64,000 nucleotides of DNA from Rhipicephalus microplus (GCF_043290135.1 NC_134701.1:204057601-204121600); one strand, 5' to 3'; counted from the stretch's first letter, positions 1 to 12,239 are shown. Made by a program: numbers and translations. Notes: generated from the letters alone by a model not told the origin.

Positions 1-800
1 CTAAAGAACAGCTATGACAGAATTGAAAATGGAGTTTATGTATTCGCCCTAATTGAATGCATTGTGTTCTATCAATCACGTGCCGGTGAGTACGAGGCAT
101 CATTTTATCCTTTCGGGACTCATGACATGTCTTGTGATGAACGACCAATACTGCCTATCTGTTCAACTGCATGAAATATTTTTAGGCGTGTGTTAGATGC
201 ATGAGCTCGTGCAAACTTAGGTGAAGTTAACGAGTGGGTTTTTTCTGCGAAACCACGTGTCTGTATTCAAGGCTACTTTCAACATACCAACCATCGATCG
301 CGCCTTCCAAAGTGGAGTAGTTTTCTATAATGAAAGAGAAACAATGTTGGCCGCAGTTTAGCGTGCATTGGAACACATTTAGAGTTTCTGAACAAGTTGG
401 ACACGCAAACTGCTTATTAAGGGTGGTGGTCTCTACAAGAGATATGTACACCACACACGCTTACAGCATGGTACCGCATTAAAAATTATTGTAAGTGCGC
501 AGGCTTACCAGACGTTGCAGTAATTGATTGATTATTTGTGGCTTTGATAGATTTAGTAGTTTAATAAATAAGTTGATCACGAATACGGAAGTCGAAGCGA
601 CACCTTACCCGGGTGGTGAAGACATGACTGTGTTGTATTGAAAAGGAGAGTGAGCATGCGCGCCTATCTTGAAAGTTTGCCATAATATAAAAAGAGTTCA
701 GCTTTTGTATTAGCAATACATTTTTCTTCCCGCATACATTCGAATACGAATTGCTGTTCTTGTGTATCTATTACACTGCCTTCCTCACTCTTGCTCCGCC
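1..800. other. No recognisable gene or repeat
   Basis: AT-rich sequence with no recognisable domain, RNA gene or repeat. The only open frame of note is a short minus-strand one at 227-454 with several cysteines, discussed as a finding. The stretch ends where a SINE head begins near 805. Confidence 0.5.
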
Positions 801-804
801 GCGC

Positions 805-1025
805 TCGTCTAGTAGCTAAGGTACTAGGCTGCTGGCCCGCAAGTCGTGGGATAAAATCCCGGCTTCGACTAGATTCGACCCCGCCGCCGCCGGGATGCTG
901 TAGGCCCGTGTGCTCAGATTTGAGAGCACGTTAAAAAAAAACCCCGGTAGTCGTATTTTCTGGAACCATCAACCATGGCGTCTCTCTTAAATATATGGCG
1001 GTTTCGGGACTTAAAACCCAACATA
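805..1025 (+). mobile_element. tRNA-derived SINE, degenerate copy
   Basis: The first 70 bases are tRNA-like: an A-box-like stretch (TAGTAGCTAAGGTACTAGGC) is followed by a B-box-like one near 850-865 (GGGATAAAATCCC). The body then shows the family landmarks: a GGCCCGTGTGCTCAGATT motif, a GTTAAA-AACCCC motif, and a 3-prime part with GGCGTCTCTC and TTTCGGGACTTAAAACCC. The same landmarks recur in order in six other copies here. Ixodid ticks are known to carry tRNA-derived SINEs (Ruka family), and this is probably one of that kind. The copy has drifted in both promoter boxes and is probably silent. Confidence 0.8.
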
Positions 1026-1480
1026 TCACTCAGCTTCGTCACTTATATTTGTCAGTTTCGTTTAAAACCACTGTTGTGTGCGCACGTGCGGTAAGCCTGC
1101 CTGTAGGGCATATCGATGCCACTTGGAAAAAACTTCGCATATATTGTCAAAACAGAGGTCTTGCCGCAGAGATTGAGACACAAGAAGCAGCTTGGTCTCT
1201 TCAATAGAACGCGCAAGCGAGTTGTTCTTTTTCTGCCATTTCATAGTCCTTCATGGCGCGTGCACAACTGCCATCGTCTTTCTTGAGCAAGCACGTGGCA
1301 ATATATTCACTGACATCCAAAGGGGTAAAAGGGTTGATAGTCATCGCTTGTGCCTCTCAGGACTTGCTTATGTAGGACGTCTTGTATGTTTGTGTTGCTA
1401 CTTTTAACTAACAATTTCGAACCAACTCGGCCTGAGTGAAGTTTCATTGCAGTTCCAGCCTATTGTCGTCCTTCCGCCCG

Positions 1481-1674
1481 TCACGGTATATCAGTGGCTA
1501 GGGTGACCGGCTGATGACCCAAAGGTCGCGGGTTGGTTCCCAGCCGTGGCTGCCACATTTGTATGGACTTTGTGACGACAGTGCTCGTTAAAAAACACCA
1601 GATGATTAAATTTCTTGAAGTCCCGACAACGGCGTCCCTCGTACTCATATCGTGGTTTTTGGATGTAACACCGC
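1481..1674 (+). mobile_element. tRNA-derived SINE with AAT tail
   Basis: This is the same SINE family as 805-1025 and 62358-62580. The A-box region is TCAGTGGCTAGGGTGACCGG, the B box region is CGCGGGTTGGTTCCC, and the body carries GTTAAAAAACACCAGATG and GGCGTCCCTCGTACTCATAT. The 3-prime end runs directly into the AAT microsatellite at 1675, which probably grew from the SINE tail. No target duplication could be defined because the microsatellite obscures the downstream side. Confidence 0.8.
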
Positions 1675-1854
<180 letters not shown>

Positions 1855-2514
1855 GCACTATTGTTGATGATGGTGATTGAAGTAATAAGTCTTCTCTGCT
1901 CAATAATCAGTGATAATTTCTGGACGTTTTGGGGAGCCGGTGCTGACTGACTGATTTCTTTTTTGAAAGACTTACCATTTATTTCACCCAAGAGCTCGCC
2001 TCGAGTGTTAACGTTACTGTTAATTTAATGTTTGAGATATAAAGAGGATTAATTCTCGTATGAAGGGGCTGCGTCACAATTTGTCCTAGAGGTTGCCTCT
2101 CACATAAGCGCGTTCATGCTTTTTCTTTCATTAAATGCATGTAAAAAATATCCTTGTGCCTATGCATGGCGTTGGCTACTCCTCTTTAACAATGGTTTTT
2201 ATTGAGAAGTACAGAACAAACATAACAATGTCAATGCACAAAGTATACACCACTCATGCGCTCAGTCCCAGTTCTTCACTACAAGAAAGTGTTCACGAAC
2301 GACGAAAAATTGCAAAGCAGAAATATTCACGCTAATAATATGTCGCCGCATGGCACAAACATTCGTCAGGTTGCTGTCCCATTTACCATAGGTCCCCGCC
2401 TTTGTCCTCGCGAAGAAAAGTTTATTTTGTACTCAAGAAAAATTCTGCCCAAACACGAAGTTACCAGGAACACGTCATCAAAAATACCGAAAGATAATCA
2501 CCCTACCAAGTCCG

Positions 2515-2740
2515 CCATGGTGGTGTTGCGGTTGCGGTGCTCCACTTTTTTTTTTTGTTTCATCCATTTGTGTCTCCATCTTGATCGACACGCTCACGTT
2601 TCGGTGGAGGCTACTCGCTACGGAGGCTCACGTGCGATGCGATGTCTCTGCGTGCACTGTAAAGAACAGCAGATAGTTGAAATTTCCGGAGCCCTCCACA
2701 TGCCTCATAATCACGTCGTTGTCTACAAACGTGAAATCTA
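2515..2740 (+). mobile_element. tRNA-derived SINE, head badly degraded
   Basis: The 3-prime two-thirds is clear: TGTAAAGAACAGCAGATAG, then TTGAAATTTCCGGAGCCCTC, then CCTCATAATCACGTCGTTGT, matching the body of the other copies. The 5-prime part begins with a CCGCCATGGTGGT-like head but the tRNA-like region is interrupted by a poly-T stretch and does not keep a usable B box. Confidence 0.65.
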
Positions 2741-2837
2741 ACACAAAATATTCTTGCAACATCTGTTCGCGAAATGCAGTATAGAAATATTACCAGTTTG
2801 TTGCTCACAGATACGGACTTGTTCTCATTGTTTTCAG

Positions 2838-2877
2838 GGGCGAAGCTTCTTAAAGCGTTGGTCGGTCTTCACCTGTA
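2838..2877 (+). repeat. Fragment of GGGGCGAAGCT element head
   Basis: The segment AGGGGCGAAGCTTCTTAAAG matches the heads of the elements at 3562 (GGGGCGAAGCTTCGAAAGG) and 41900 (GAAGCGAAGCTCCTGAGGG). Only the head is present. A candidate solo LTR begins immediately downstream, so the element may have been interrupted by it. Confidence 0.45.
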
Positions 2878-2882
2878 TGTAT

Positions 2883-3515
2883 TGTCACGAGGTGCGACGC
2901 CAACACGCTCCCAAAGGCGCCACTGCTCCGAAACTCGCCGCTGCCAAGGTCACTGGCTGTTTGGTAGCGTGTGTTTCTCTGTTCGCGACTGCTTCTGCGC
3001 AGAGCTGATAGACGAGCAGACAAGAAAACGGTAAGTTAAGGCAAGGTTTAAGTACAGCATAGAATTAGAGGTGCTACATATTCGGCACTGGGGACGACAG
3101 CTTAGGGACTCGAAGAGCCGAGATGTCTTCTCTCTGACGCATACGTCGGCTGCTCTCTGACGCATAGGTCAGCTGCTGGCAACGCGCCGCTTGGCTTTTT
3201 AATAAGCACCGGGTGGACCTTTACGTCACCAACGTCCAATCAGAAGCGCCGCTGGCCGTGACGTTGGATTTCTACAGTCATGAACCGCCACTGGGTTGCG
3301 TCATGATCTCCGATTCCGGAGCCGCTGCGCTGGGTTGAACCCAAGGAGAAGTGATGTTGCCACGCATTGCGTAAGACGCGCCAGACAAGATGGCGCCGCT
3401 TGCATGACGTCGTTGAGATGATGACGTCAAGCGGGCTCGCTCGCCGGCCTTGACATAGATTGCCTTTGCAGAGGCAATGACGTTCGGTATGGACTCCCAG
3501 GCGTAACAGCATGCA
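2883..3515 (-). mobile_element. Candidate solo LTR
   Basis: The segment begins TGTCACGAGG and ends CATGCA, so it has the TG...CA ends of an LTR, and it is flanked on both sides by TGTAT (2878-2882 and 3516-3520), a possible 5-bp target duplication. Its left end shares TGTCACG with the gypsy LTRs at 43522 and 49114, and a stretch near 3037-3060 (AAGGTTTAAGTACAGC) resembles the AAAGTCTAAATACAGC of those LTRs. Orientation is inferred from that similarity. It contains a 23-bp tandem duplication (3131-3153 and 3154-3176). No coding sequence is attached. The flanks are TGTA-rich, so the target duplication could be chance. Confidence 0.45.
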
Positions 3516-3561
3516 TGTATGTAGTATCCACCTCACAGCATACGCATGGAATGATGATTAG

Positions 3562-3990
<429 letters not shown>

Positions 3991-3999
3991 TTATACTTT

Positions 4000-6400
4000 T
4001 CTCTTGACTTGCTTCACTTTACCGCTGTTACTTTTGTTTTCGTTTTGGATTCCTCACCCTTCTTTTCTTATAGCTACTGATATCTCGATCGATTTCATGT
4101 TTCTGCGCTTTATTATTCGATGTTTCTATATCTCAGTTTCCATTCCGCTACCTACAAACAGTCTTTCTTGCACTCATATCGTCATCTGAGATGCTTGCAG
4201 TGTATTTGTGCCACTGTTCTTCCAGAACATCAAGGCAATCTACGTACGCAGCCATTATGTAAACATGAAAATCTTAAGAAGAAAAAAAATAATTTAGTGT
4301 GTACAAACTTGTTATATCTGCTAATGACATTCGACTAACAAAGCGAGACCCGCACAACTGTGTATCTAAACAATGGTAGTTCAGTCGGAGCTGCAAATCC
4401 TGTGAACGCTCCTTGCGCAATACTACCTTGCACAGAGAACCTGCAAACACTCTCTCGTTGTTTGTTTTAGAAGCTTCGCGTCTGATATGAGCCCTCAGCT
4501 TTGAATAAATGACGTTGTTTCTTGCCGACAGGCTATGTTCCCACTTAAATGCTTGCCACCTACCCCGACACCTTTGTTGTTCAAGGAATGCGCGCCGTGA
4601 ATAAATCGAGCTTGCTCTGTAAACAAACCCGGTGGCAAACAGCGGCGCTGACTCACAAAAGAGTATTTCGACCACACTGTTTAAACCATTCCTGTCTGCT
4701 TCGCGAGAACCGCTTTCGCTTTGTGAGATGCAACGCCCTTCTCATGCGTCCACGCTCGATGCACGAACACACTTTGCCAGCATTTGTAGGTTGCTTAAAG
4801 CTAATATACTTCGCGTCAGTCTTTGTTTAGTAGACACGTGGTAAAATGAATAGACAACAGACTATCTCTGTGACGCCATTAAGTGTATAAAACGAAACTC
4901 ATAAAAGAACCACGTGGAGGCCCGTAAAAAACGCAGTATGCCTGCAGCTGGCTTAGAGAGTGTATCCACCCAATCAGCGTTACCTGTTTCAAACAGCAAC
5001 GCTATAGCCCACGGATCACTCGCTAAGGTTTTTTTAGACAGTTTCATTCTCAGTTGTTTTTCTATTTCTTCGAATTTCGACGGTCCCTTTTTATGTTTTT
5101 ATTTTCTTTTTCTTCTTTCACATTTTACAGTATCCAGCGTTTCCCACGTCAGTGGCTTTCGCAGCAGACTTGCGTTTTTACTCAAACCTCTATAAATTCA
5201 CCTTCTCTATCACGCCAGGGCAGCTTTACGGCCTGGAGTGGCTCCGTAACATAAAGGAAATTCTCTCGATCTGCGCTGAAGTGGCCTCAATGAAAACAAC
5301 AGAAAGGAGCCGAAGCAAGCTGCGCACTTCGGCAGGCACCGTGGCGGAAAGACTTCGCGATGATTGTGTTGTCGCGGAGAATGAGTCACCCCCGTTTCAT
5401 TTTCGGGCTCACGCCTGCTTGCTCCTTTGTCTACACGCTTCACTTCTCGTTGCTGGAGAGTGCTTCGGAGCGCCTGTGCTGGCCCCTTTTCGGCCGCCAC
5501 TTCGACGTTCTTACCTTCCATTGACTTGTCGCTGAATTGGCCGCCTAGTTTACGGCGATTCGGTTGTGCACTCACCACTTTCTGCCTTGCTGTAACACAT
5601 GGCTTACACTTCTATTTCCCGTTCCATATCTTGTTAGACCTGAGGGGCCCCGACAAAACACAAAAGAAGGCGAGGTATTGCAGCAAGGAACTGTGTGCAT
5701 CATACAAACTAAATGTCGTATTTCATATAAACGTATTCTGTGAAGAGCCCACTTTCTCTGAATTAACACGCATGCACGCTTGCACTTTAGGAATCAGATG
5801 TGAAATAGATGTGATGCTCTGCCTCTGACTCAAAGACAGCTCGTTCGAATACGACCATGGTGGTCACACTTAGAGATAGGCTAAATGCTAGATTGTCGTG
5901 TATTGTGTGGCATAATATCCTGATTGGTCGTCGCTTGGGGCGAAGAAGTCATTGCTGAAATTCTGGACGACACAATATTTACACTCGTATACACTAATTG
6001 CGTTATCACGCCTGTGAGCTGTGTGGCTTTTTGCGGACGTGATCAACCTCTTGTCTTTTTCTCTGTCACTATCTCTAAAGCTCCCCCATCCATTTCCCTA
6101 GTTTCAGGATAAACACCAGTTCTTCTAGGCGGGTTAACATTTCTGCGTTTTCTTTCTCTCCCGTTTCCTTCATCCTTCTTTCCTCCTTGTAGATATTACA
6201 GTACACCAGGTGGTCGAAAATTTCGGCAGCGCTCCACGATGGGTTCCTCCAAGTATAAAATGCTTTTGGAACGCGTAATCCGGAATAATATTAAAATCAT
6301 TATATATTTTAATTTCACAGTATGGGCTCTTATGAACTACCAGGAACAGTGAGTACAGTTTAGTACTCATATCAACCACAGCAGTTGGTGTCGCAGCTAT
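4000..6400. other. No recognisable gene or repeat
   Basis: Ordinary AT-rich sequence with scattered pyrimidine-rich patches, for example 5040-5130. Short open frames on both strands show no domain, no convincing splice context and no codon pattern that sets them apart from noise. Confidence 0.5.
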
Positions 6401-6414
6401 CACATCACCATAAG

Positions 6415-6865
6415 ACTGACTACTCCAACTTCAGAGCAAAGACCTTCCCATGTTTCGCCAGTGAACTCGGCCCTGCGCTTGCAGCTGCCACCTTATACCC
6501 GCAAACTTCCTAATCTCACCGGCCCACTTAACTTTCTGTTTCCACCTCACCTGCTTGCCTTCTCTGGGAATTCAGTCAGTTACCCTTAATGACCAGCGGT
6601 TATCCTACCTACGCGCTACGTGCCCGGACCACATCCATTTCTTCTTGATGTCAAGTACGATGTCCTTTACATCTGTTTGTTTCCTGACCAACAATGCTCT
6701 CTTCTTGGCTCTTAAGGTTACCCCTTTCATTTTCTTTCCTATTGTTCGCTGCGTCATCATCAATTTAAGCTTATCTCTCTTTGTAAGCCTCCAGGTTTCG
6801 GCTCCATAGATAACTACCATGAAAATGCAGCTGCTGTATACCTTACTCTTGAGGAATAGTGGCAA
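6415..6865 (-). pseudogene. RTE-like LINE 3-prime fragment (reverse transcriptase C-terminus)
   Basis: Reading on the minus strand, 6865-6605 encodes the C-terminal end of an endonuclease/reverse-transcriptase polyprotein: a YGAETWRLTK motif, a QRTIGKKMKGVTLR stretch, then KKKWMWSGHVARR. After a break in frame, 6590-6415 continues with PREGKQVRWKQKVKW, then IRKFAGIRWQLQAQGR, the usual tail after the GH-ARR motif. The same tail is recognisable at 16490-16640. The fragment is 5-prime truncated, as is typical of target-primed reverse transcription, and frameshifted, so it is dead. Confidence 0.8.
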
Positions 6866-7477
6866 CTATTACTCACGCTTAAAAAGAAAAGAGAAGAATG
6901 GGGTTCGAGCCGGAATACAACTCAAGAATTTTGGTGGCAGAGAAACGTTTTGAGACAAAGGCGCACTATGATGCCAAAAACAATTCCGAAGAAGACCCTT
7001 TCACAAGCGTCAGGTTGGGTAGGGAGTCACGTTTACAGATGATATATTAAAAGTCAGAATTCTAGATGCGCGCTAAGCGTCACACCATAAGAATTGTGGC
7101 ACGAATGTGCGGTGTACAGCTACCCAACCACTAACAAAGACTGAGCTATATTTTGTCATCATCTTGATCATCATATGAGCCACCACATTAACTAAGTCTG
7201 CAGCTATGAAGATGCGCACATTTTATTAGAGACAGGTAGAAAATACTTCACTACTTTCCAAAATATATTTAATTACGGTGCGGTCGTTTCTTCGCAACTC
7301 CACTTTTTATAGGCGCCCTGAAAAACTTTGAACGAACTCTGAGACCTCTTTTTCAGGCTTACGCTGTTGTTTCTCTACGTTTTTTTCTGTTTTCTTGACA
7401 GGACTGCCATTCTTAGTCTCTTTGATGAAAACCTTATGGTCTGGATATTTCTTTATCATAAGTTCTACGCTCAAAAT

Positions 7478-7712
7478 ATGTAAATATGTGGGGTTTAACG
7501 CTCCAAAACCAACATATAATTATGAGAGACGCCATAATAGAGGGTTACGGAAATTTTGAGCATCGGGAGTTTTCAGCGTACACTCCAAATCTGAGCACAT
7601 GGTCTAACATTTTCGCCTGCATAGAAGATGCAGCCGCCGCAGCCGGAATTCAATCCTGTGACCTGCAGGTGAGCAGCCGAGTACTGAGCCACTAGACCGC
7701 GGTGCGGCAGTA
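7478..7712 (-). mobile_element. tRNA-derived SINE, minus strand
   Basis: In reverse orientation this carries all family landmarks: the head complement GAGCCACTAGACCGCGGTGC at 7687-7706, a B-box complement near 7645-7662 (GGAATTCAATCCTGTGAC), the ATTTTCGCCTGCAT block, and the 3-prime end GGGGTTTAACGCTCCAAAACC at 7490. The A box is well kept and the B box has substitutions. Confidence 0.85.
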
Positions 7713-7796
7713 TACAGAAGTTTCACAGGGACGTCATTTTAATGAGGGTAGTGTTAAAAAATTGCCCGCAGCTTCCCTCGGGGGAACACTGAGGAG

Positions 7797-8442
7797 GATG
7801 CGGAGCATATAATTGGTTAACGGGGTGTTAAAGTGCGACTTACTTGGGTCGATGGCTAAATTGGTTAACGTGGTTGTGAAATGGGGTGTTAAATTGCGAC
7901 TTACTTGGGTCGATGGCTAAATTGGTTAACGTGGTTGTAGGAGGGGGTGTTAAATGAGTGAACACGTACACACGTATGCGAAAGGGCGGCGCTGGTCGAA
8001 GGGACGTCGATCATTGTGTTTGTGGATTCGTTGGAATTCATTTCACCGCGACCTTGGACGTCGACGCGCCGTACAAACCAACCGACGAGCGGCAACTGAG
8101 CGAGCGAGCGCCGACCTTGAGTATATATACAGCTCGACGGCGCATGCACTGTCAGCTGTTGAATGTTCTCGAAGCGCGACGCCACATGCGCGTCCACTGG
8201 AGAATCAGGAGAATTGTAGATGTCGAACGTGGTGTGTAGAGGAGGAAGGGTGCACAGATGGTGGAGGAGTGAAGCACGCGCGGTGTGTAGAGGAGGAAGG
8301 GATGCACAGATGGTGGAAGAGTGGGCGACGGCGCGACGGCGCATGCGCGCGCGTCAGCTGTCGAATGTTCGAGAAGCGGTGCGGACGGCGCGGACGGCGC
8401 GGACGGCGCACTACAAGGCGCGAGTATAAGATGCTCCGCATC
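7797..8442. repeat. Unclassified GC-rich element with 12-bp inverted ends
   Basis: GATGCGGAGCAT at 7797-7808 is exactly repeated in inverted orientation as ATGCTCCGCATC at 8431-8442. Between them lie tandem copies of a 61-62-bp unit (GGGGTGTTA at 7822, 7883 and 7945), a TATA-like stretch (GTATATATACAG near 8120), and two sets of local duplications (8131-8180 with 8335-8378; 8231-8271 with 8283-8322). Open frames here overlap on both strands and show no domain. It may be a non-autonomous DNA transposon or a promoter-bearing repeat; no target duplication was found. Confidence 0.45.
7822..7960. repeat. 61-62-bp tandem repeat
   Basis: Two near-identical units and part of a third share GGGGTGTTAAA, GCGACTTACTTGGGTCGATG and GGCTAAATTGGTTAACG. 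Unit starts at 7822, 7883 and 7945 give spacings of 61 and 62 bp. The first two differ at very few positions, which suggests a recent duplication. Confidence 0.9.
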
Positions 8443-8449
8443 TAATATA

Positions 8450-9270
8450 ATTGTAAAAGAGCTTGTTGCCCCGCTATACGCTCAGGAAGCATCATATTCA
8501 TTTTAGTGATCCAATAGCCATCTATAGATAGTCACCAAAACTGTGCGTCCGCATTGTGTCAGCGCTGCACAATGGCGCATCTTGAAGGAACCCTCACATG
8601 ACGAGACGAGCCCTCTGTGTAGTGACCGGATGATAAACTTATCATTGTTTTAAAACTGGGGCGCATTGTGTCCACATCAAGGAATGGTCAGGAAGGAAAT
8701 CATTCGAGTGCTGTCACTGCAAAAGAAAATTAAGTCAGCACTACAGGCTCGTATTATAAGCTCTAACTACTGCCGAAGCAAAATATGCTGATTTCGCGGA
8801 ACATTATTTCTGTTCTATTTTATTGAAAACGGCAGGGCGACTTAAAACTTCCTTTATAGAATTTTGAAATGTTCAGAATAGTCGAAGTGAGGAAACGTTA
8901 AAGTGGTGGAAAGTTCGGAAATATTTTAAAATAGAAATGCGTGAAATGTTCAAGAGAAATACTTTTGTCAAAACGCACAATCCACCAATCTTGAAGGAGT
9001 TCACTAAAGCTTACGTTTACTAGGGCTGTTAGCTTATCTTTGTAAATCGTAGTGTAATTTTGTATAGGCAAGTGTACGTTGTGCTATAAAATTCAATGCA
9101 CGAAACCAATACAGAAGAAAACTAAAGCCAACGCCAACTTGCCTTTGTGATAAAAATGGCTCTCTAATAACAGTTTCTACAGAAAATTAAGGATGAATTT
9201 ATGACCTTGGCACCATAGCTCGGCATGTATCACCTTCTACATAAGTGGCCACTACATGAAACACCAATAG
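8450..9270. other. No recognisable gene or repeat
   Basis: AT-rich sequence without long open frames, recognisable domains or tandem structure. Confidence 0.5.
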
Positions 9271-9274
9271 TTTA

Positions 9275-9362
9275 TGGCATTCGATTCCAGACCATTAAGT
9301 ATAACGAAATATTTAAGCTGGCATTCGATTCCAGACCATTAAGTATAACGAAATATTTAAGC
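9275..9362. repeat. Perfect 44-bp tandem duplication
   Basis: The segment beginning TGGCATTCGATTCCAGACC at 9275 is repeated without change at 9319. The two 44-bp copies are identical, which implies a recent slippage or tandem-duplication event. Confidence 0.95.
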
Positions 9363-9891
9363 CTGTGGCCAACGAGCGGCTTAAGAAAGTGCATTTTCGA
9401 AAGAATGAAATTTTTTCTGGAAGATAGTTTTACCAACACATACCAGCCTTTTGTTGTTTTAACCTCACAGTAGATATTCATAAGACCGTTGACTATTTTT
9501 CTCTTGCTTGCGCTATGTAACCATTGCTTTTCAATTTATTTAACATCGGCGTGTGTTCACATATATCCGATCGCTGAATATGCTGTATTGACTGGTAAGT
9601 CTACACTGTTATGCTAAGTAGTATACTGTATTTTCTGTGAACCCTATGGACTCTATGTTAAACACCCCGAAGAGCTGATGAGTTGCCACTGCCTTATTTT
9701 CGTATTAACATGTTTTTACATTATGTCGCTAAAACACAGAAAATGATAAAGTAGATTAGCATTTGCAGCTCTTTACTGCTTTTCTTTTTTTTTCCAGTTT
9801 AGTAGCCAATGCATTCTGTTCACGCCCGCTAGTGTGCTTTGTGTGGTGCAGTATATACAATTAGTATTTACGCATGCTTCATATACCGTTT

Positions 9892-10307
9892 ATTAAATGC
9901 AAAGCATTTTTTGTGACCTTCAGTGGCTTTGAGCGTGTCTACCAATCTATCTATCTAGCCGCCTATTACTTTTAGCTTTCCTGGTCATTTAGATATATTG
10001 TCAATACCGAAATCGGGATGGCATAACGTCACTGTATGACGAGCATAAATGACTAGTCATAACATGAAAATCACGATATGTCATGAATGTCATGACTTAC
10101 ATTTCATAATCTTGCTGCCCTTGTGGTGGTTTTGTTCACATGACATGTTACAGAACTGGTATGATATGACATTACTGCATGGCGAACACACGACAGAGCC
10201 TAACATTAGAATCATGACATGCGTGTCATGTAACAACTTGACTACATGCCACATTCATGATGCGCTCCCGGTCATTTCGCTAGCATCGCATACACCAAAT
10301 GTCGTAC
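9892..10307 (+). repeat. Copy of the GATA/ATGACA dispersed repeat family
   Basis: The left end (ATTAAATGCAAAGCATTTTT, then TGGCTTTGAGCGTGTCTACC and a short TCTATC run) is the reverse complement of the right end of the array at 53240-54873 (CGCTCAAAGTCGCCGAAG and ATGCTTGGCATTTAAA). The interior carries the same ATCATGACATGCGTGTCATG and GATGCGCTCCCGGTCATTTC motifs as the array units. It is a shorter copy with a two- to three-unit array. Confidence 0.75.
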
Positions 10308-10309
10308 TT

Positions 10310-12235
10310 TATTTACTGAGTTTTCTTTATTTCCTGTGGTACTAAATACGGAAACCAGTGATGGCGGCGGGAGAAAACTATGGCGCCGCGCCTCCCCAAT
10401 GTTCTGATTTCATAAGTTTCTTTGCTGTAATATTGTGATAATCCTCTCACGTACGACGTCAAACCCCTTCCTCGAGACACGTGTGGCACATGCCTGTTTA
10501 CCACGGGTTGCAGTGTACGGGTGCATGCTACAGGCGTTTGACAGTTTGCATCTGCCGAGGTATGGTGAGATCAACGTTGGCGACTTCAGTGCGAGAGCGT
10601 TAAGAAAAATGAATAGTGACAGCGCTGACCCAACGACTGTAAAGATCATATTTTATGGTTCCAGTGGGAACTCAATCTGTGTGGCAATCAAGTATTCAAC
10701 CAGAGAGCTACGTCATATCCTTGAACTCCTTTGAAAAATAACCTATTCATATACAGGAATAATAATGATGGATGGCCAATTGTAATAAAGTTCTGCTCAA
10801 ATACTTTTATAAGTATTCCTATGCACTCCAATGATTCGGGCGTAACGCCAAATTAGCGTTAATTGGACTTAAGCGCCATCCACTAGTGTTGGTTTACGTA
10901 GCACTATTTACTTAGGGTCCAGCATAAGAATTCGAACCGAATTTTGTCGTTGTAAGGCTTCTGCGCTATCTTGTAGTGGTGGTGGTAGTGGTTTGAAGAT
11001 GAGAAAGGCACCTAATTTCTGCCACCCGGTCGGGAGCAGGGCACAGTGCCTTGAAGTAGAGCTTCTTGTGCTCTTTCTGAGCAGTGTAAAATACCACCTC
11101 ACCTTCCTTATTTCTCAACTTCACATTGTTCTTAGCTTGCCTGGCCTTTTCTCTTGAAACTAGTTATTTCAAACTACATATTTGTTAAAAAAGAACAGGC
11201 GCGGCTTCCAAGTTCTGTTCTTGCGAGCTTAAGCCGGCTTAGTGCTCTGGATGACTCTCTTCCTCAAGCGTTTATTCTCTCCTAACGACTTTCTGACTCG
11301 CTCAATTTTGATATTGTTGGCTTCGAACAATCGGCGATTGCGAAGTTTTGCTAGTTTCGAGGGGTATCATTCCTATTTTGACTATCACTGTCAGCTGATT
11401 AGTGGCGCATTCCTGATTTGCGAACTAATCGGCTACTTCCACGTGATTGTTACGTTGATTGTATACATCGCAGCTGGTTTGTGTGCATGAAAAGTAAACG
11501 CGAAAAGTTGGTAACTGCTAACGAATAGACTAGTGCAGCCCTTAAGGCTGTCTATAATTTTGTCGGTGTTTCGGTGTAGCAATTTAAACCCCGGTAAACA
11601 GATGTAATAGTAGACAGTGCTTCTCAATTGGGAGTCAGATGTGCTCACCAGAAAATACATGTACGGATAGCCTAATTACGCCGAATAGCAGATAAAAAGG
11701 GAAGAAGAAAATTATTTCAAGCTCTAGAGAGCGGTAACAGGTAAACACCTCGTACGAAAGTGATGACGTGTTTGCATCACTGACTACATAGGATCATCTT
11801 GAATCGATAGATCCTGTCGACTCTCAGAACTTGTACACAATGATAAGTCCATGCGAAAGTTCAGCTCCTTAAAAAAATGTTTAAATCATTAAAAAAAGAA
11901 AAACAACAAAAAAAGTTTAGGGGGCGAGATTACTGGCGACTACTTGCCGGTAATGCACTCCCTCGGCAGAGCGAGATTGGCCACCCTAGTGCAGTACTTG
12001 GCCACTACCTCCCATATGAACGCAGCAATTATTTCTTAGCCCTTAGTACATGAAGCAACTGTCCAAGGCTGCGGTTAGACCTGCGACGCAGTGGAGGGTG
12101 CTCAGAATCTGTGGGTACGGACAGGCTGGAATCTGAACTAGCCTGCGTTTAATGCTATAACCCTTTCTAGTGATGCTAGTCTTTCTGTGCGATTGCAGAA
12201 AATAGAGCGTGTTAAATGGAAAGTAATAAAGCACA
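10310..12235. other. No recognisable gene
   Basis: No domain-bearing frame was found. A segment at 10970-11055 (GTGGTGGTGGTAGTGGTTTG, then GGGAGCAGGGCACAGTGCC) has the look of a dispersed-repeat fragment but could not be matched to another copy in the window. Confidence 0.4.
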
Positions 12236-12239
12236 GTAA

